Positions 34,422 to 45,693 are shown, counted from the first letter of the stretch. The stretch is 64,000 nucleotides of DNA from Capniomyces stellatus (GCA_001661515.1 LUVW01000006.1:224608-288607); one strand, 5' to 3'. Translations and numbers: made by a program. Notes: generated by a model from the sequence alone, not told the origin.

Positions 34422-37230
34422 TTTATGCTTTTATTGCTTGCTTCTAAGCTTGTAACGTCTCTACCGGGTTTAAATTTTAGTATCTGCTGCAAGTCTAGCC
34501 TTTACTGGCTGGTAAAACTGTAGGCTGCGTTCTTTACCTTGCTTAGATTACTCTTACTATCAGCAAAATAGTAGTATATGTAGATACTCCTTTGGTGTTG
34601 GTGCTGTTATGTCAAGGGTAGCACTACGCTTATCTAATCCACAAAAGGTTTAAATAGAAGCTTGCGTTTTCTCCAAAGTGCAATAACAATGGTATAATGC
34701 TATAATTATCCAAATATGCTAGTTTTCGAATTAGTGGTAGTAGTTATCTAAATAAAACAACGACAAAGAGATAAATGGCTATTTTGCAGGTTTGGGGTTG
34801 ATATGTGTAAAATTGCCAAAGCTTGGGTATGTTTGTAAAGTAGATGCGAATAAGTAAATTGAAGAACAAAAAAGAATTTCTTTAAAAAATAGCCATCAAA
34901 TATAATTGATTCACTTTAAAATAACATTCAGTTCTGGTATTATCATCTGTCCTTAGTTTTAAACTAATGCGTTATCACCAAGCATTGCAAATCTGACAGT
35001 TTCGGGATGACATTAATCAATGAGCAACTAACTCCTCCCCCCCTTCCCCATTAACTTCAACTAAAAACAAAGCACATTTTTTCTTTTTCTTTTTATTTTT
35101 TCTTTCCTTTTTTTCCGACAAGAATAAAGGCAAAATCGTAGTAAAAAAAGGAATAACTGGATTTTGCTAACTGAAAACCCTTAATGAAAACCAAAGAAAA
35201 AAAATGAGCCTTTTCACAATTGCATAAAGAACACTACTTTACTTTTATTTTTGTTAATGTTAATAAGGTAAAACATAAAAACTTGAACCAAATGAATAAG
35301 CTATTACTTAATAAGATTTGTAATGGATTACAAATCAAACTATTTTATTGTGCTTTTTGAAATAAAATGCTTGCTTGACAATCAATGAATTTTATTTATT
35401 ATAACTTCATTTGCTCTCAAATTAGTCTACTTTACAAATGTAATTCTGTTCTTTCAAAAAAGTAAACTTAATCGGTTCAAAGCGTACTTTATACATAGTT
35501 ATAAATAGTATTGTTGAAGTAGAGGCAAACTTGCGTCCCCGTACCAAGGTGTCTCTGTATATAATACATTAATAATATCCTAGCGGCCGTTCATCCGCTT
35601 ATGCCCCCTCCCCTTCCCTCTACTCTAAACTTCCTTATACAACCCAAGTTCCAAATTATACCAAACTTTTCAATAGAAAAATGTATATGTATATCTTCCA
35701 GACAGACAGTCCTATGATGTTTGTTTGATCTGCGCTGTTAGCTATTAAACCAATTCCACTTTATAAAAAGGTTTTATCGCAATACTGTTTGACACAGCCG
35801 CTAAGCCTCTTATCAGTAGAAGGAACATGCCATATCAATAGTAAAAACAGCCAATTTCAAACATTATGGTTGGTGGTTGATATTTAATTAAATTTTGAAA
35901 TCTGTGATGTTTTTACTTGTTTTAAACAAAATGCTATTTTTAGAAACAATTTTTTTTAAATGTAAAGATCAGAGAAAACTTTTTTGTTCAGAGCTGATGC
36001 TGATTTTAAACATTAGCTTTATCATGTATTTGTAAAAACTAGCTATTTGGTTTCAATAAAAAAAAGCCCAATTACTTTGATATCGATTTATAAGCTACTA
36101 GGGTTATTATCACAACTAAACTTTATAGTGTACAATTCTTGTTAGCAACTTTTTTCTACTGAAACTTGCCAACTAGCCCAACTGTATTTTATGATAAAGC
36201 AATATATTGGCTGTAATGATAAAACAACGATTGTTTTGAGGGTTAATTTACCAACCCTCTTACGTATCCATAATAGTTTTAACCACGATTATTAAAGATG
36301 GTAAAAGCCAACTGAGCCCAAACGAAAGCCACTTGTGCTTATTTTTTTTGTTTCATTTCCTTTAACCACCGATGATTATTAAATAAAGTTGTTCATTGTT
36401 ACAAATATTAAATAGTTTGCCTTGCTAAGCAATTTAATTATCGAGCAGTTATCAATACCATCGCTTTATTGCGCTGACCGTCTTTACAACCATTCGATTA
36501 GTTTTGCACCGCTATAATTCGAGTATTAAATAAACAAAATCAATATACATTTTAAATAACAAACAGAATCGAGTTTATGTGCGTCAGCAAAGACAATTAA
36601 AGCTATACCGGCTGATATATTATGACTAGACATACGCATCAATAGAACATATCGGGTTGAATCTAGTTCTGGATCTGACTCTGGCTCGGCTCGTATTATT
36701 AATTAATTTATTTATGTAGATTGTTGGAAACAAAATCAACATAATAAAAGTTCGAGTTAAACAGTAGATAAGTAAATGTGTAAATAAACAAAAACATGAT
36801 CAGAAAGTGCACTCAGAATTTCAACAAATAAAAAAAAAGTGCAATCAGAAACGAAAAAATAATGAACCAACGAATTTCATTCGCTATAAAACCACAAGTC
36901 TAGTAAAATCAATCACACAAAAGCCCAAAGTACAACAATAGCAAAGCAAAGCAAAAAAAAAAGGGCAACAAGTAATTAAAAAAAATATTAAAGTAATCAA
37001 AAAAAAAAAAAAAGCCAAGCAGGTAATTAGTGGTAAGAAATGGATTAGTAATAGAAATATAAAAAAAATGTGCCCTTTGATTTGAAAAGTAGAGATAAAA
37101 AGGAAGGATACAAAATATTTGGTATTTTCCGGTATATTTTTGCTATAATTTACGATCAGGACTGTAGCTGCTAATATATATTTTTTGCTTGTTATAGATA
37201 TATAAACCAAATCGATCAAAAAAACACAAA
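34422..37230. other. long divergent intergenic region, no gene seen
   Basis: AT-rich region of 2.8 kb separating the divergent 606-aa and MIA40 genes. It has poly-A tracts close to MIA40 (36,830-37,080). Short frames here, including a hydrophobic one antisense to the MIA40 5' end, look like shadows of A/T-rich sequence. Confidence 0.45.
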
Positions 37231-37710
37231 ATGCCATCAGAAAAATCAGACATAATCGAGTTGGAATTGTCTTCCACAGAATCAAGCATAGAAAAAACAG
37301 AGAGCGGAAATGCAGAAGTAAATTATGAGGCTGGGGAGTCAAAGGAGCCAATGTCAACTGAGGAAAAGAGTGCCTCGGCGTATAACGAGGAGACAGGGGA
37401 GATCAATTGGGACTGTCCCTGCTTAGACGGAATGGCTCACGGTACTTGCGGAGAAGAGTTCAAGGCGGCGTTTTCGTGCTTTGTGTATTCGAATGAAGAG
37501 CCAAAGGGTATGGATTGTATAGATGCATTCAAGGCAATGCAGGATTGTTTCAAGGCACATCCGGAAGAGTATGGGTCTGATCTTACAAGCAGTGATGACA
37601 CCGAGGATGAATACGAAACCGAAGAGTTGGATGTGCTGGTTGAGGAGAGCGCGGAAACAGGGGTGGCAGTTGAAAACGCAGAGGTGGCAGTCGAAAACGC
37701 TAAAGAGTGA
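37231..37710 (+). CDS. MIA40: MIA40/CHCHD4 mitochondrial intermembrane-space oxidoreductase
   Basis: Oxidative import receptor that introduces disulfides into small Cys-rich proteins of the mitochondrial intermembrane space, with Erv1/ALR. Single-exon, 159 aa. The redox CPC motif is at Cys62-Pro-Cys64 ([11 protein letters not shown]). The twin CX9C pair follows: Cys73-Cys83 ([13 protein letters not shown]) and Cys96-Cys106 ([13 protein letters not shown]). There is no N-terminal membrane anchor or presequence. It is therefore the short, soluble metazoan-like form rather than the anchored form of yeasts. The N-terminal 55 residues are acidic and Ser-rich, and the C-terminal tail is strongly acidic with a repeated AVENAE unit. 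Confidence 0.94.
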   Translation: MPSEKSDIIELELSSTESSIEKTESGNAEVNYEAGESKEPMSTEEKSASAYNEETGEINWDCPCLDGMAHGTCGEEFKAAFSCFVYSNEEPKGMDCIDAFKAMQDCFKAHPEEYGSDLTSSDDTEDEYETEELDVLVEESAETGVAVENAEVAVENAKE

Positions 37711-38145
37711 GGGGCAAATCAGTTGTGGTTATTGGCAGATAAGCAGTGTATATTTGGTGATAGGAGCTTGCTGTGGAGGCGTTATTGTGAGTATACTGGT
37801 GTGTTTATATAAATACAAGTAGATATAATCTGTTAGAGGGTTAGATAAATATACTGGAATACCCAGATTAATAAAACAAAACAAAACAAAACAGAGCAAA
37901 ACAAAACAGATTTTAATGAAATACAGTGAAATATGGTATAGTAAAGTATTGGTAAAGCTGTCCTGTTTACACATACTCGGCATAAATAAAGACTGCGATG
38001 GTGTGTATATGCCTTTTGTTTCCATCGTATGGTGCTGGCAGCGACAGTGCGCAAATAAGTGTAGATAGGATTTTATTGAATGCAATGTGGAATAAAAGTT
38101 GAATAATAACAGGATATGTATAAGGGGAAAGTCTAAGTTGGAATA
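37711..38145. other. convergent 3' intergenic
   Basis: AT-rich spacer with a (ACAAA)n run near 37876-37908 between MIA40 and the PPR gene. Nothing else seen. Confidence 0.5.
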
Positions 38146-40635
38146 TTATAGATGCGTAAGAACTGATTCTAATGAGTTATTGGTGTTTTTGCAACCAGGG
38201 ATTGGTTTTAAATTGGCAAGGTTTGTGCTGGAGCTGGAGTTTTCGAGCGATGAGATGTGGTTGTGGGGTAATCTATGAGCGTCATTTTTATTGGTGGACT
38301 GGGTGTTGGGATTTGGGTGTTTGAAGTTTTTCTGGAGGCCAGGCTGATCTGTTGGGCTGATTGTGTGGCTGCAGCTTTCGGTATGATCCAGGAAAAATGC
38401 ACTCGAGTAATCGAAAAAGGGGGCGGGTGTTGGCTGGTAGGAAGGCGTGCCAACATCAAAGTCCAAGCCAAACACAAGTTGCCCTTCAGAGTCGTATTTG
38501 ATGCCATACACTATATAGAGGTACCGTCTTATTTCAGAGTAAATAAATCTTTTGGACGGGTAGTCAAACCACACATTGTACTTTTTCATCTCGGCCATAA
38601 TGTCAGAAAAGTGCAAATGCAGCACATTGAGCTTGATCAGAGCGTTACAGTAGGCAAAGTAGTGGTTATATCCCAGCCTGAACTTGGGGATCTTGGATTG
38701 TAAAAACACAATTTCGTTCCAAAAGCCTACAGCCGTATCCAAGTTGTCAGAGTATCCTAACGCGTTTATGACTATGCTGAGGCAGTCGGGCGAAAGCAGC
38801 ATGCGCGAGTCTTTGAAAGAAGCCAAATTCTTCAGAAGCGTCTCTGGGGGCGGCAATTCGCTGTAGTCCATGAATCCGGTAGGGTCATAGTCGGTGGTTT
38901 TGACCAATCGAGACTCGTCGGGGTTGAACTGCAAATCAATCAAATCAATCGAGTCCAAAACAAATTTTGAAGAGTTTGACAGAAATGCCGGCTCGTTGAA
39001 CTCATCGCCAAACTGAGGGTCCCTGAAAGTAAAGTTTCTGATGGCTCTGTACCACTCAACAACGTAGTTGGTGTAGCCCAATCGACCAAACCCGTCCATG
39101 ATGGTGTTTACCATAATCGGGTCAAGCCGCGCGTTGGAGTTGCAGAACCTGGAAAACAAAAATCTAAAAATATCGTTCTTCAACGACTTTCCAAATCCAT
39201 CCAAAACCGCACTAAATACATACTCGTCCACGTCAATTCCCTTATCCGCCAAATGCATAATTGTGTAGTACACTTTTCTAACGTCGCCGGCTCTGGAGTA
39301 ATACCGAAGCAGATGGATGTACAGAACCGAGTGCGACCTCAGCCCCATATTATTTTCAATAAAACCCACCAGCGCCTCTGCATACTCTGGATTGCTGGAC
39401 ATAGCAAACGGCTTGACAAAGTTGTTCATCTCCAACACATTGTATCGCACTGTGCTCCTTTCTTCGGCACCCAAAAGGCTCAAGTACTCCAAATGTTCCT
39501 TTGCCAACAAAAATCCAAGCTCATTCATATTGAACTCCACCAGAAGCCTCACCATGTTCTTGTTGACCTTATGTCTATACCGCACCTCTGAACACATTTC
39601 GTCCAAAACCACCTTGTGGTACTGCACAGCTTCCTTTTTTTTGCACACCTTTAGCATCGCTCTAATGACATTTAGTGCCACGCCAATGTCTTCTTTGTAG
39701 CCCGCTAGTGTCCTTTGGTGCCGCCACATGTTTATTATCATGTCATTTACTGCAAATAGCCTCAAACCATCGGTTAATATTATAAGTAGCGCTGGGTCTA
39801 GCAGATAATCGTCTTTTTTTATACTCTTGCATACCCTTTTCATTTTATTAAAGTCCTTACTGTTAATCGATTTTACAATCTCACGTTTGTATTTGCTCAT
39901 ACGCTTTATCCTTTCTTCCGCTGCTGCAGAGCAATAGCTCCTCTTGATTCCCTCCACACTCACTCCCCGCAAACCCCTCCTCTTTCTCGCAATAACTGGC
40001 CCACTCCCCGTACTATGTATAAACCTACCCACCACTGTCCTATACAGTCTATTTGTTTTATCTACCACCCTCTCTCCATCAGCAATTCCTACTTTCTCTT
40101 TGCCCAAGTAATCCAGCTCACATTCAGTCTTTATTAGCTTTATACCCACTATCTTCTTTTGCTCTTCAAACCCTCCCAGGGGTTTGGTTTTGTTCCCAAC
40201 GCAATACCAATCCAAGCTCGCTAAATCATCGTTCGTGTTGGCCATACTCTTGCTACACAGAAGCGGATTTATGTTTCCACATTTGCTAGCTAAATCCGCC
40301 AATCTTATTATTTCCGTATGCTTTTGTTTGAACCTTGCCCTCATCGTCTGATTCCTATCATACAATCTAGTAAAGGCCATGTTTGTCAACAGCCTATTCT
40401 TTTCAGAACACTTATTGATCGTCGTCATTACCCTTCCCCACATGACGAAAAACGTTATTGGCACAACTGGTAGATTCTTTGGAAGCATCGATTTATACTG
40501 ATTAAAAACCAAAATCTTGTGCTCATTCGCCAGCACCACCGCCGCCACCCTCAAACCATGTGCTTCATTAAGTCTGAAAAAAGCATGTTTGCCAATCACA
40601 TCTTTCCCCCCAATCGTTAGCTCTGCTCCTTCCAT
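38146..40635 (-). CDS. pentatricopeptide-repeat (PPR) protein, probably mitochondrial
   Basis: Single-exon, 829 aa. Helical-hairpin repeats of about 35 residues lie roughly between residues 240 and 720. Clear examples are LYIHLLRYYSRAGDVRKVYY, VDEYVFSAVLDGFGKSL and DCLSIVINALGYSDNLDTAV. PPR proteins bind organellar RNA and control its processing, stability or translation, and fungal ones are nearly all mitochondrial. The N-terminus lacks an obvious presequence (MEGAELTIGGKD), so import may use an internal signal or the start may differ. The last 80 residues are Ser/Asn/Pro-rich. I cannot assign a named orthologue. Confidence 0.75.
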   Translation of the reverse strand: MEGAELTIGGKDVIGKHAFFRLNEAHGLRVAAVVLANEHKILVFNQYKSMLPKNLPVVPITFFVMWGRVMTTINKCSEKNRLLTNMAFTRLYDRNQTMRARFKQKHTEIIRLADLASKCGNINPLLCSKSMANTNDDLASLDWYCVGNKTKPLGGFEEQKKIVGIKLIKTECELDYLGKEKVGIADGERVVDKTNRLYRTVVGRFIHSTGSGPVIARKRRGLRGVSVEGIKRSYCSAAAEERIKRMSKYKREIVKSINSKDFNKMKRVCKSIKKDDYLLDPALLIILTDGLRLFAVNDMIINMWRHQRTLAGYKEDIGVALNVIRAMLKVCKKKEAVQYHKVVLDEMCSEVRYRHKVNKNMVRLLVEFNMNELGFLLAKEHLEYLSLLGAEERSTVRYNVLEMNNFVKPFAMSSNPEYAEALVGFIENNMGLRSHSVLYIHLLRYYSRAGDVRKVYYTIMHLADKGIDVDEYVFSAVLDGFGKSLKNDIFRFLFSRFCNSNARLDPIMVNTIMDGFGRLGYTNYVVEWYRAIRNFTFRDPQFGDEFNEPAFLSNSSKFVLDSIDLIDLQFNPDESRLVKTTDYDPTGFMDYSELPPPETLLKNLASFKDSRMLLSPDCLSIVINALGYSDNLDTAVGFWNEIVFLQSKIPKFRLGYNHYFAYCNALIKLNVLHLHFSDIMAEMKKYNVWFDYPSKRFIYSEIRRYLYIVYGIKYDSEGQLVFGLDFDVGTPSYQPTPAPFFDYSSAFFLDHTESCSHTISPTDQPGLQKNFKHPNPNTQSTNKNDAHRLPHNHISSLENSSSSTNLANLKPIPGCKNTNNSLESVLTHL

Positions 40636-40720
40636 TTAACACTTTTCTGAACTACTGGGTATTCCTTTTCCCGTAATTGTATCTGTGTTGATGTCTATTT
40701 TTGCTATGATTTTGCTTTTT

Positions 40721-40790
40721 TCCCGTCGATTCTTGCCGATTCCCGTCGTTTCCTGTCAATTCTTGTCGATTCCCGTCGATTCTTGTCTAC
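40721..40790. repeat. seven tandem copies of a 10-bp unit, consensus TCYYGTCGAT
   Basis: Exactly period-10 tandem array 86-155 bp upstream of the PPR start codon. The copies vary as TCCCGTCGAT, TCTTGCCGAT, TCCCGTCGTT, TCCTGTCAAT, TCTTGTCGAT, TCCCGTCGAT, TCTTGTCTAC. The period is close to one helical turn, so a protein recognising the unit would see all copies on one face. Regulation is inferred; it could simply be a minisatellite. Confidence 0.85.
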
Positions 40791-41303
40791 TACTGAATCC
40801 TTTATGTGTCTTCAATTGGCTTCGAGAAAATTTTAATGTCCGTATTCTTCGAAGCCTAGATCATAGCTGACATAAATCGGTCTTTGGATTTCTTTTTACA
40901 CTTTCTTAATTAACCACCCTGGATAGCTCAAGCCAGTATTGTTTTTGAAGTTACCTTTCTATTACCAAAAAAAAAATTTAAACAAAGCCATAGTTTTCTT
41001 ATCAGTTTATTTAATCCTGCTTAATTTATTTATTGGCTCTGTTTTTATCGTTTTAAGTACCTTTACTTTTAACTTTGATTTGTCGCTTTTTCATCCTGGC
41101 AATCCAGATTATCTTTACTAACTTTTTACTTATTTTTTCTCGAGTTCTAGTTGATTATACCATCTGGACTTTGGACTTCCTGTTCTTTTGAATTTCAAAC
41201 CAATAGACAAAATAAAGTAAAACCCAACTCTCCTTTTTTAATCATTCTAGATTTTGGCCAGTAGCCTTGGAAAAAGAATAAGACAAGAGCCCTATGATGC
41301 AGT

Positions 41304-41530
41304 TTACTCTCCTCCAGCCCTTATGCTTTTCATTGTAGCTTTGAGGATATTTGGTGTTTTTTTTTCTTGCTTTGTTTCATTGTAATGGCTATGGCATTGC
41401 CTGAGGTCTGTACTTTGGCTAAGTAGACCAAGGAATGCTACAAACATCATGCCAACAAACTCGGCACACTCTATATCTACATTACACGCAATCACATCCT
41501 TTGCCATTTCCGCAAGATGCTTTTCTTCTT
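41304..41530 (-). CDS. possible terminal exon of an unresolved gene
   Basis: A frame opens directly after a good acceptor (ttgatag|) and runs to a stop at 41304, about 75 codons starting KEEEKHLAEMAKDVIA. The protein is predicted largely helical, ends KATMKSIRAGGE, and uses normal codons. An internal ATG at 41507 could also start a 67-aa protein. I found no convincing upstream exon; a 58-codon frame at 42033-42209 on the same strand could be one. No family is recognised. A histone-fold comparison was considered and does not fit the spacing. Confidence 0.3.
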
Positions 41531-42650
41531 CTTTCTATCAACGCCATTAAAGCTTAGCTATTATTAATTCCCGAGTTTATTCTATGGGCTAGTTGGCAAG
41601 AAAATTAATCACACCACATTTATATCGGATTCTGATCAAAGCTCCAATTGGGTTACTAAAGTAAATAAGAGCAAACAAAATATAGCTTTAAGACTATTGA
41701 TAAAAGACTGTTCATGCACTGTTTATAAACCAAATCCACCAACAGTTGTTAAAAACTTCAAGAGGCGTGGATCCATGAAAGAGTGGTGACACCTTTCATT
41801 TAAGTTGCTAATGCTTTGAGATTTGAGCATCTAGCACCAACCACCAACCACCAATTATCGATGCCACAGCATGAATGTATGTTATTATTGACATCAACGA
41901 TGGTTTAAACCAGATGTGTTTATAGAGCCCTCGCTCAGTTTAGACATATGCTTTTTCAAAACGAATGCTTGAACCGTCAAATTATATTCAGAATAGCTTT
42001 CCCCACTTTTTCTTTCCTGCTTTTTCATTCTTTCTATTCATCGCAACCGAGGGCTTAGTTTTTGATGGGGGTTGGATGGCTTGACACAAAAGGGGTACAA
42101 ACACGCTAAAATTCTTTTCAAAGACCAGTGACTACTTAAACCAGCGCTAGTCGAAGCCTTTTTCTTCTCTTCCCCACACCGTTTGACTGGTGGATGGATA
42201 ATCAACATTTTCATTTCATTTTCATTTTTATTTTCACTTTCATTTTTTTTCCTTTGTGTACTGAAAATACAAAAAGTGTGGATTTCCGAATTGAAATTAA
42301 GGTTCAGTTTAGAGTTGATTCAGCTAAATTAAGGCAATGCTTTTGTTGAAATCGATTTATCTCCAAAGTCAACAGATGGTCTTTGTTGGTTTGCCGAATC
42401 AAATCGAAGTCTAAAAAACTAACCAAATCATTAGCGAGTGAAACCGTGGTTAAAAGTCAATCCATTTGTTTTTTACAATGTCAAGCATAATTCAACCCGG
42501 GCTTTAAATAGACGGGTTAATGAGAAGCAAATACCAAAAAAATAGCAAATTGGCAAAATAGCATAAAAAGCATAAAAAACTGCTGTCAGATGATAAGAAA
42601 ACAGATGGACGGATGGATGCAAGTAAAACAAAGTGAAGAAAAAAAAACAG

Positions 42651-42658
42651 TATAAATA
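42651..42658 (+). promoter_or_regulatory. TATA box of eL41 gene
   Basis: TATAAATA followed about 30 bp later by a pyrimidine tract (TCTTCCTCCTTT), the usual start-site setting of ribosomal-protein genes. Confidence 0.45.
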
Positions 42659-42906
42659 AGCTTCCCAGGGGGGGAGTTTTGAATCTTCCTCCTTTAATTT
42701 CTTAACGATAAGATTAAAAGGTCAGCGCAAAATTAAGATATGGATACTGAATAAAATAATGAATAATACATAGCTAATTAGTTCACAAGGAAGGATCTTG
42801 ATGACAATTAGATAGTGTATAGATGTATTAAAAGTAAATTGAACCTTTATGTCGAGTTTTTATACTGATAACCCCATTGTTTTCTTTGTTTTAAAATCAA
42901 TAGAAA

Positions 42907-42984
42907 ATGAGAGACAAATGGAAGAAAAAGAGAGTCAGAAGACTTAAACGCAAGAGAAGAAAGATGAGATCCAGATCCAAGTGA
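42907..42984 (+). CDS. RPL41: 60S/large-subunit ribosomal protein eL41
   Basis: A 25-codon gene encoding a peptide of almost only Lys and Arg: MRDKWKKKRVRRL, then KRKRRK, then MRSRSK and stop. This matches eL41, the smallest eukaryotic ribosomal protein, in length and at nearly every position (MRxKWxKKRxRRLKRKRRKMRxRSK pattern). eL41 sits at the subunit bridge. An AG (tcaatag|) lies four bases before the ATG, behind a T-rich stretch, so a 5'-UTR intron is likely, as in many ribosomal-protein genes. A TATA box and pyrimidine-rich start region lie about 210-260 bp upstream. Confidence 0.95.
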   Translation: MRDKWKKKRVRRLKRKRRKMRSRSK

Positions 42985-43483
42985 TCTTATCCGGTGTTAT
43001 AAACACAATACTGGGATGTGTTTTCAAATTCGCCTAAATCCAACTGACTTGCTAGGCCTTCCATAAGCTCTTGTGCTCTGCAGTTCATCCATCTATAAAT
43101 TTACTTTTGTTCTTTTGAGGAACTTTTCTGCTAATTTGCTTTTTGGCTTTACAAGTCTGTTGTTTTTAAAGCTTATTTGAAAATATTACACAACCAAACC
43201 ATTACCTAATCTTTCTTTTTTTTATTCCAAATTATCCACTGCCATTCGCTCTACAGTTTATTTCTTATTTTTTTAATTGAAATTCTACAGTTTATTTCGC
43301 TTTTACAAAGTTTGTTGTTCTAAATTTGAGTTTTGGAAATCTTGAAGCTTAGCTTCTCTTGCCTTTCTATTCTCTGGATAAGTCTTGTCAAGAGAGCGTT
43401 ACTTTTTGACCAACCCTTTTTTGTTCAATTTCTATTTTCCTTGTGCTTTCAGGAAACCCACAGCAAACATACTCTGTTGTCCT
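42985..43483. other. eL41 3' UTR / FANCE promoter
   Basis: AT- and T-rich spacer between two plus-strand genes. No coding signal seen. A CAG at 43450-43452 could be an acceptor of an upstream untranslated FANCE exon. Confidence 0.45.
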
Positions 43484-45336
43484 ATGCACCACTACAATAC
43501 AATGGACTATGAATGGAGCCACGTGTCGGAGTTTTTAAAGTCAAATTCAGACGACCACACAGGCCAATATAACTTTAAAGCCCGAGTCGATAAGCTTGGC
43601 ATAGATCTTGGTAAGCTCGCAACAGTTTTATAGCCACGTTGCTGAAAACTCTTACCGTTCTCATTTCCATATTCTTATATATATATAACTATTATATTCT
43701 TGTATTCTTGTATTTTTATATTTTTGCTGAAGCACACTCTTACTATTTTTGTTTGTTGCAAGTTTAATTGCTAAAAAATCTATTTACCTTTTGTTGCAAA
43801 ACCATTGTTTACTCTTAATTCCCAGAAAACGACCAGCAGTATATGGTAGAGAATCGTACAATTGCAAGAGAAAAGGACTTTGGCTGCTTTTTAATAGACA
43901 AACACACAGATTCGAGTAAAAGTACAGAGATTGGAGATTCAGATCACCTTGAGCATGAGGCTCTTATAGAGTTCGACTCGGTTGAAGACGATTCAAGCGA
44001 GGAAATAGTCGAGCTCTTTGCTCATTTTAAAAACGACACTTTTAACTCGACGATTCTTCCGTTATTGATTAGAATACTGTCCATCGACAGCAGCAAGGTA
44101 ATTCCAAGACTAACAGCAAAACCAATTAATTTATCAATTATAAATTGTTGAGAGTGACTGTGAGCTTTGGTTCATCCCTCCTTCGCTAGACTACGACTCA
44201 ACTCATGTATTACTGCAGCGTTATTGCGAACGTTATAATATGCACATTCTGCTTCCAGGTACATCAATTTATAAATTTATAAAGTTGTGTGTGTGTGTGT
44301 GATATATTATAGCTAAAGACGCTGTTGGATCAGCGCTTTTCCTTGAACTCGATCTCCGAGCCGACGTCGATATTACTAATGGAATTTCTGAGCACCACTA
44401 ACGCTGTTGGGCTTCAGAATTCAGTTTTATTTCTACAAACACTGACTCTAACTTGGGTAAGAAGCATACACATTCTACTACTTTGCGATTACACTCGATT
44501 ATCTATTTCTATATCAGACTTGCAATACATCTGTGTTTTGTGAGCCTTAAACATCAGCTTATCTCATTGAAAATCAGAGTCTAATACACATGATCTTAGA
44601 TAGCAAATGTTGACACTCCTTCACGCGAGCTACAAAAAGCTGTAGCCGAATTTGGGCTGAAATACCCTATTCTGTTTATTGAGGGTATTTTATTTCCCCT
44701 GATTCGGACAAACTCGACAGGTAATTTTTATATTCGCTATATCCCGCCCACCAGTTCGACGTCTCTTTGTGTCGAGTTAGAGCCATTTTGTAATGCATCG
44801 TACTTCATACACTTCCGATAGCGTCAAATATAGGAAACATGCTCTCGACAGCCACAAGTGGGTTTCAACAGGACTCAGTAAAATATGTATTAACGTAATG
44901 CTTTTAGCTCTTTATTCTGATCTTACAAAAAGAAATGTATGCAATGTAATTACCCCATCTTCACTTATTTAACCAGATCGCTTATTTTTAATTATTAAAA
45001 TGCCGTAATAGGGTTTGGGGATCGCATTTTTCATTCAATACCAACCAGATTTGTTCGGACGTGGAGCTAGGTATTCTGAGTAGCGTGGTTTCTTCTCATA
45101 AAACTGTATCGGCCGAGGCTATTGACTCGTTTGTTGATACTCTTGGCAGAATATCCTCTTCCAACCTATCCTCTAAAAAGTTTGGAATGCTTATAATTTC
45201 GCTTGTCAAAAACCATGGTGGTAATATCGGCGCTTCTAATCTAAAGCGGCTACTTGAAATATCCCTAAGTCTGACATCATTCTTCAAGAAAACAGCCGCC
45301 AATGTTATAGAAAAAGAGATTGCTAGTAGGGCATAG
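43484..45336 (+). CDS. FANCE: Fanconi anaemia group E protein (FANCE) homologue
   Basis: Multi-exon gene, about 350-356 aa. My model: 43484 or 43502..43610, 43826..44097, about 44153..44206 (uncertain; 44190..44258 is an alternative), 44313..44456, 44600..44720, 44822..44886, 45049..45336. The C-terminal two-thirds matches the FANCE helical-repeat domain in order. Landmarks are a TNAVGLQNSVLFLQTLTLTW helix, SRELQKAVAEFGLKYPILF..GILFPLI, SDVELGILSSVV, VSAEAIDSFVDTLG, KFGMLIISLVKNHGGNI, and the terminal LTSFFKKTAANVIEKEI, which parallels the TTFLRKSLKAAL end of vertebrate FANCE. In animals FANCE bridges FANCC and FANCD2 in interstrand-crosslink repair. The N-terminal acidic region is not conserved. 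Most Dikarya lack FANCE, so its presence fits an early-diverging fungus. Confidence 0.78.
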
Positions 45337-45693
45337 AAAAAGAAATTGCCAATGAGGCGTAGACTAGACACAACCCATTTTTGTGTAATAAACGAGTTGG
45401 GCCTGCAACTCTAATATGTATTTTAATGTTTATCCGCTTTAGACCTTAGTGTTTACTTTGATAGTAGCTTTATTTTTAAGTTTTGGTCCTAGTTTTGATG
45501 TCAAATTTGATATTATCTAGCTTTGTATTTTAACACGAGTAACCTGTTCTAGATGTTGACAGTTCAAACAAAAGAATATTAGCAATGGTGGTCAACTCGA
45601 CCCTAAACACAATATAAAAAAAAACAATCAGTTTAAAGGACTAATGGATAATTTAAATGTCAAAACGTTATGTAAACAGACTGAAGTTAAATG
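45337..45693. other. convergent 3' intergenic
   Basis: AT-rich spacer between FANCE and the COA1-type gene. Nothing seen. Confidence 0.5.

Larger units (their letters stand above)
40636..42906. other. intergenic with decamer array; possible unresolved minus-strand exons
   Basis: The left part holds the PPR promoter with a 7-copy decamer array (40721-40790). A minus-strand segment at 41304-41530 looks like a terminal exon (separate entry). The right end holds the eL41 promoter, with TATAAATA at 42651 and a C/T-rich tract near 42685-42700. Confidence 0.5.

Noticed and set aside
36884..37357. hydrophobic 157-codon minus-strand frame overlapping the MIA40 start
   Set aside because: It overlaps the certain MIA40 frame and consists of Phe/Leu/Ile from A/T homopolymers.
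41304..41507. histone-fold (Dr1/NF-YB-like) reading of the 67-aa frame
   Set aside because: EF...KKT spacing is about 15 residues too long for a histone fold and no helix-1 signature precedes it.
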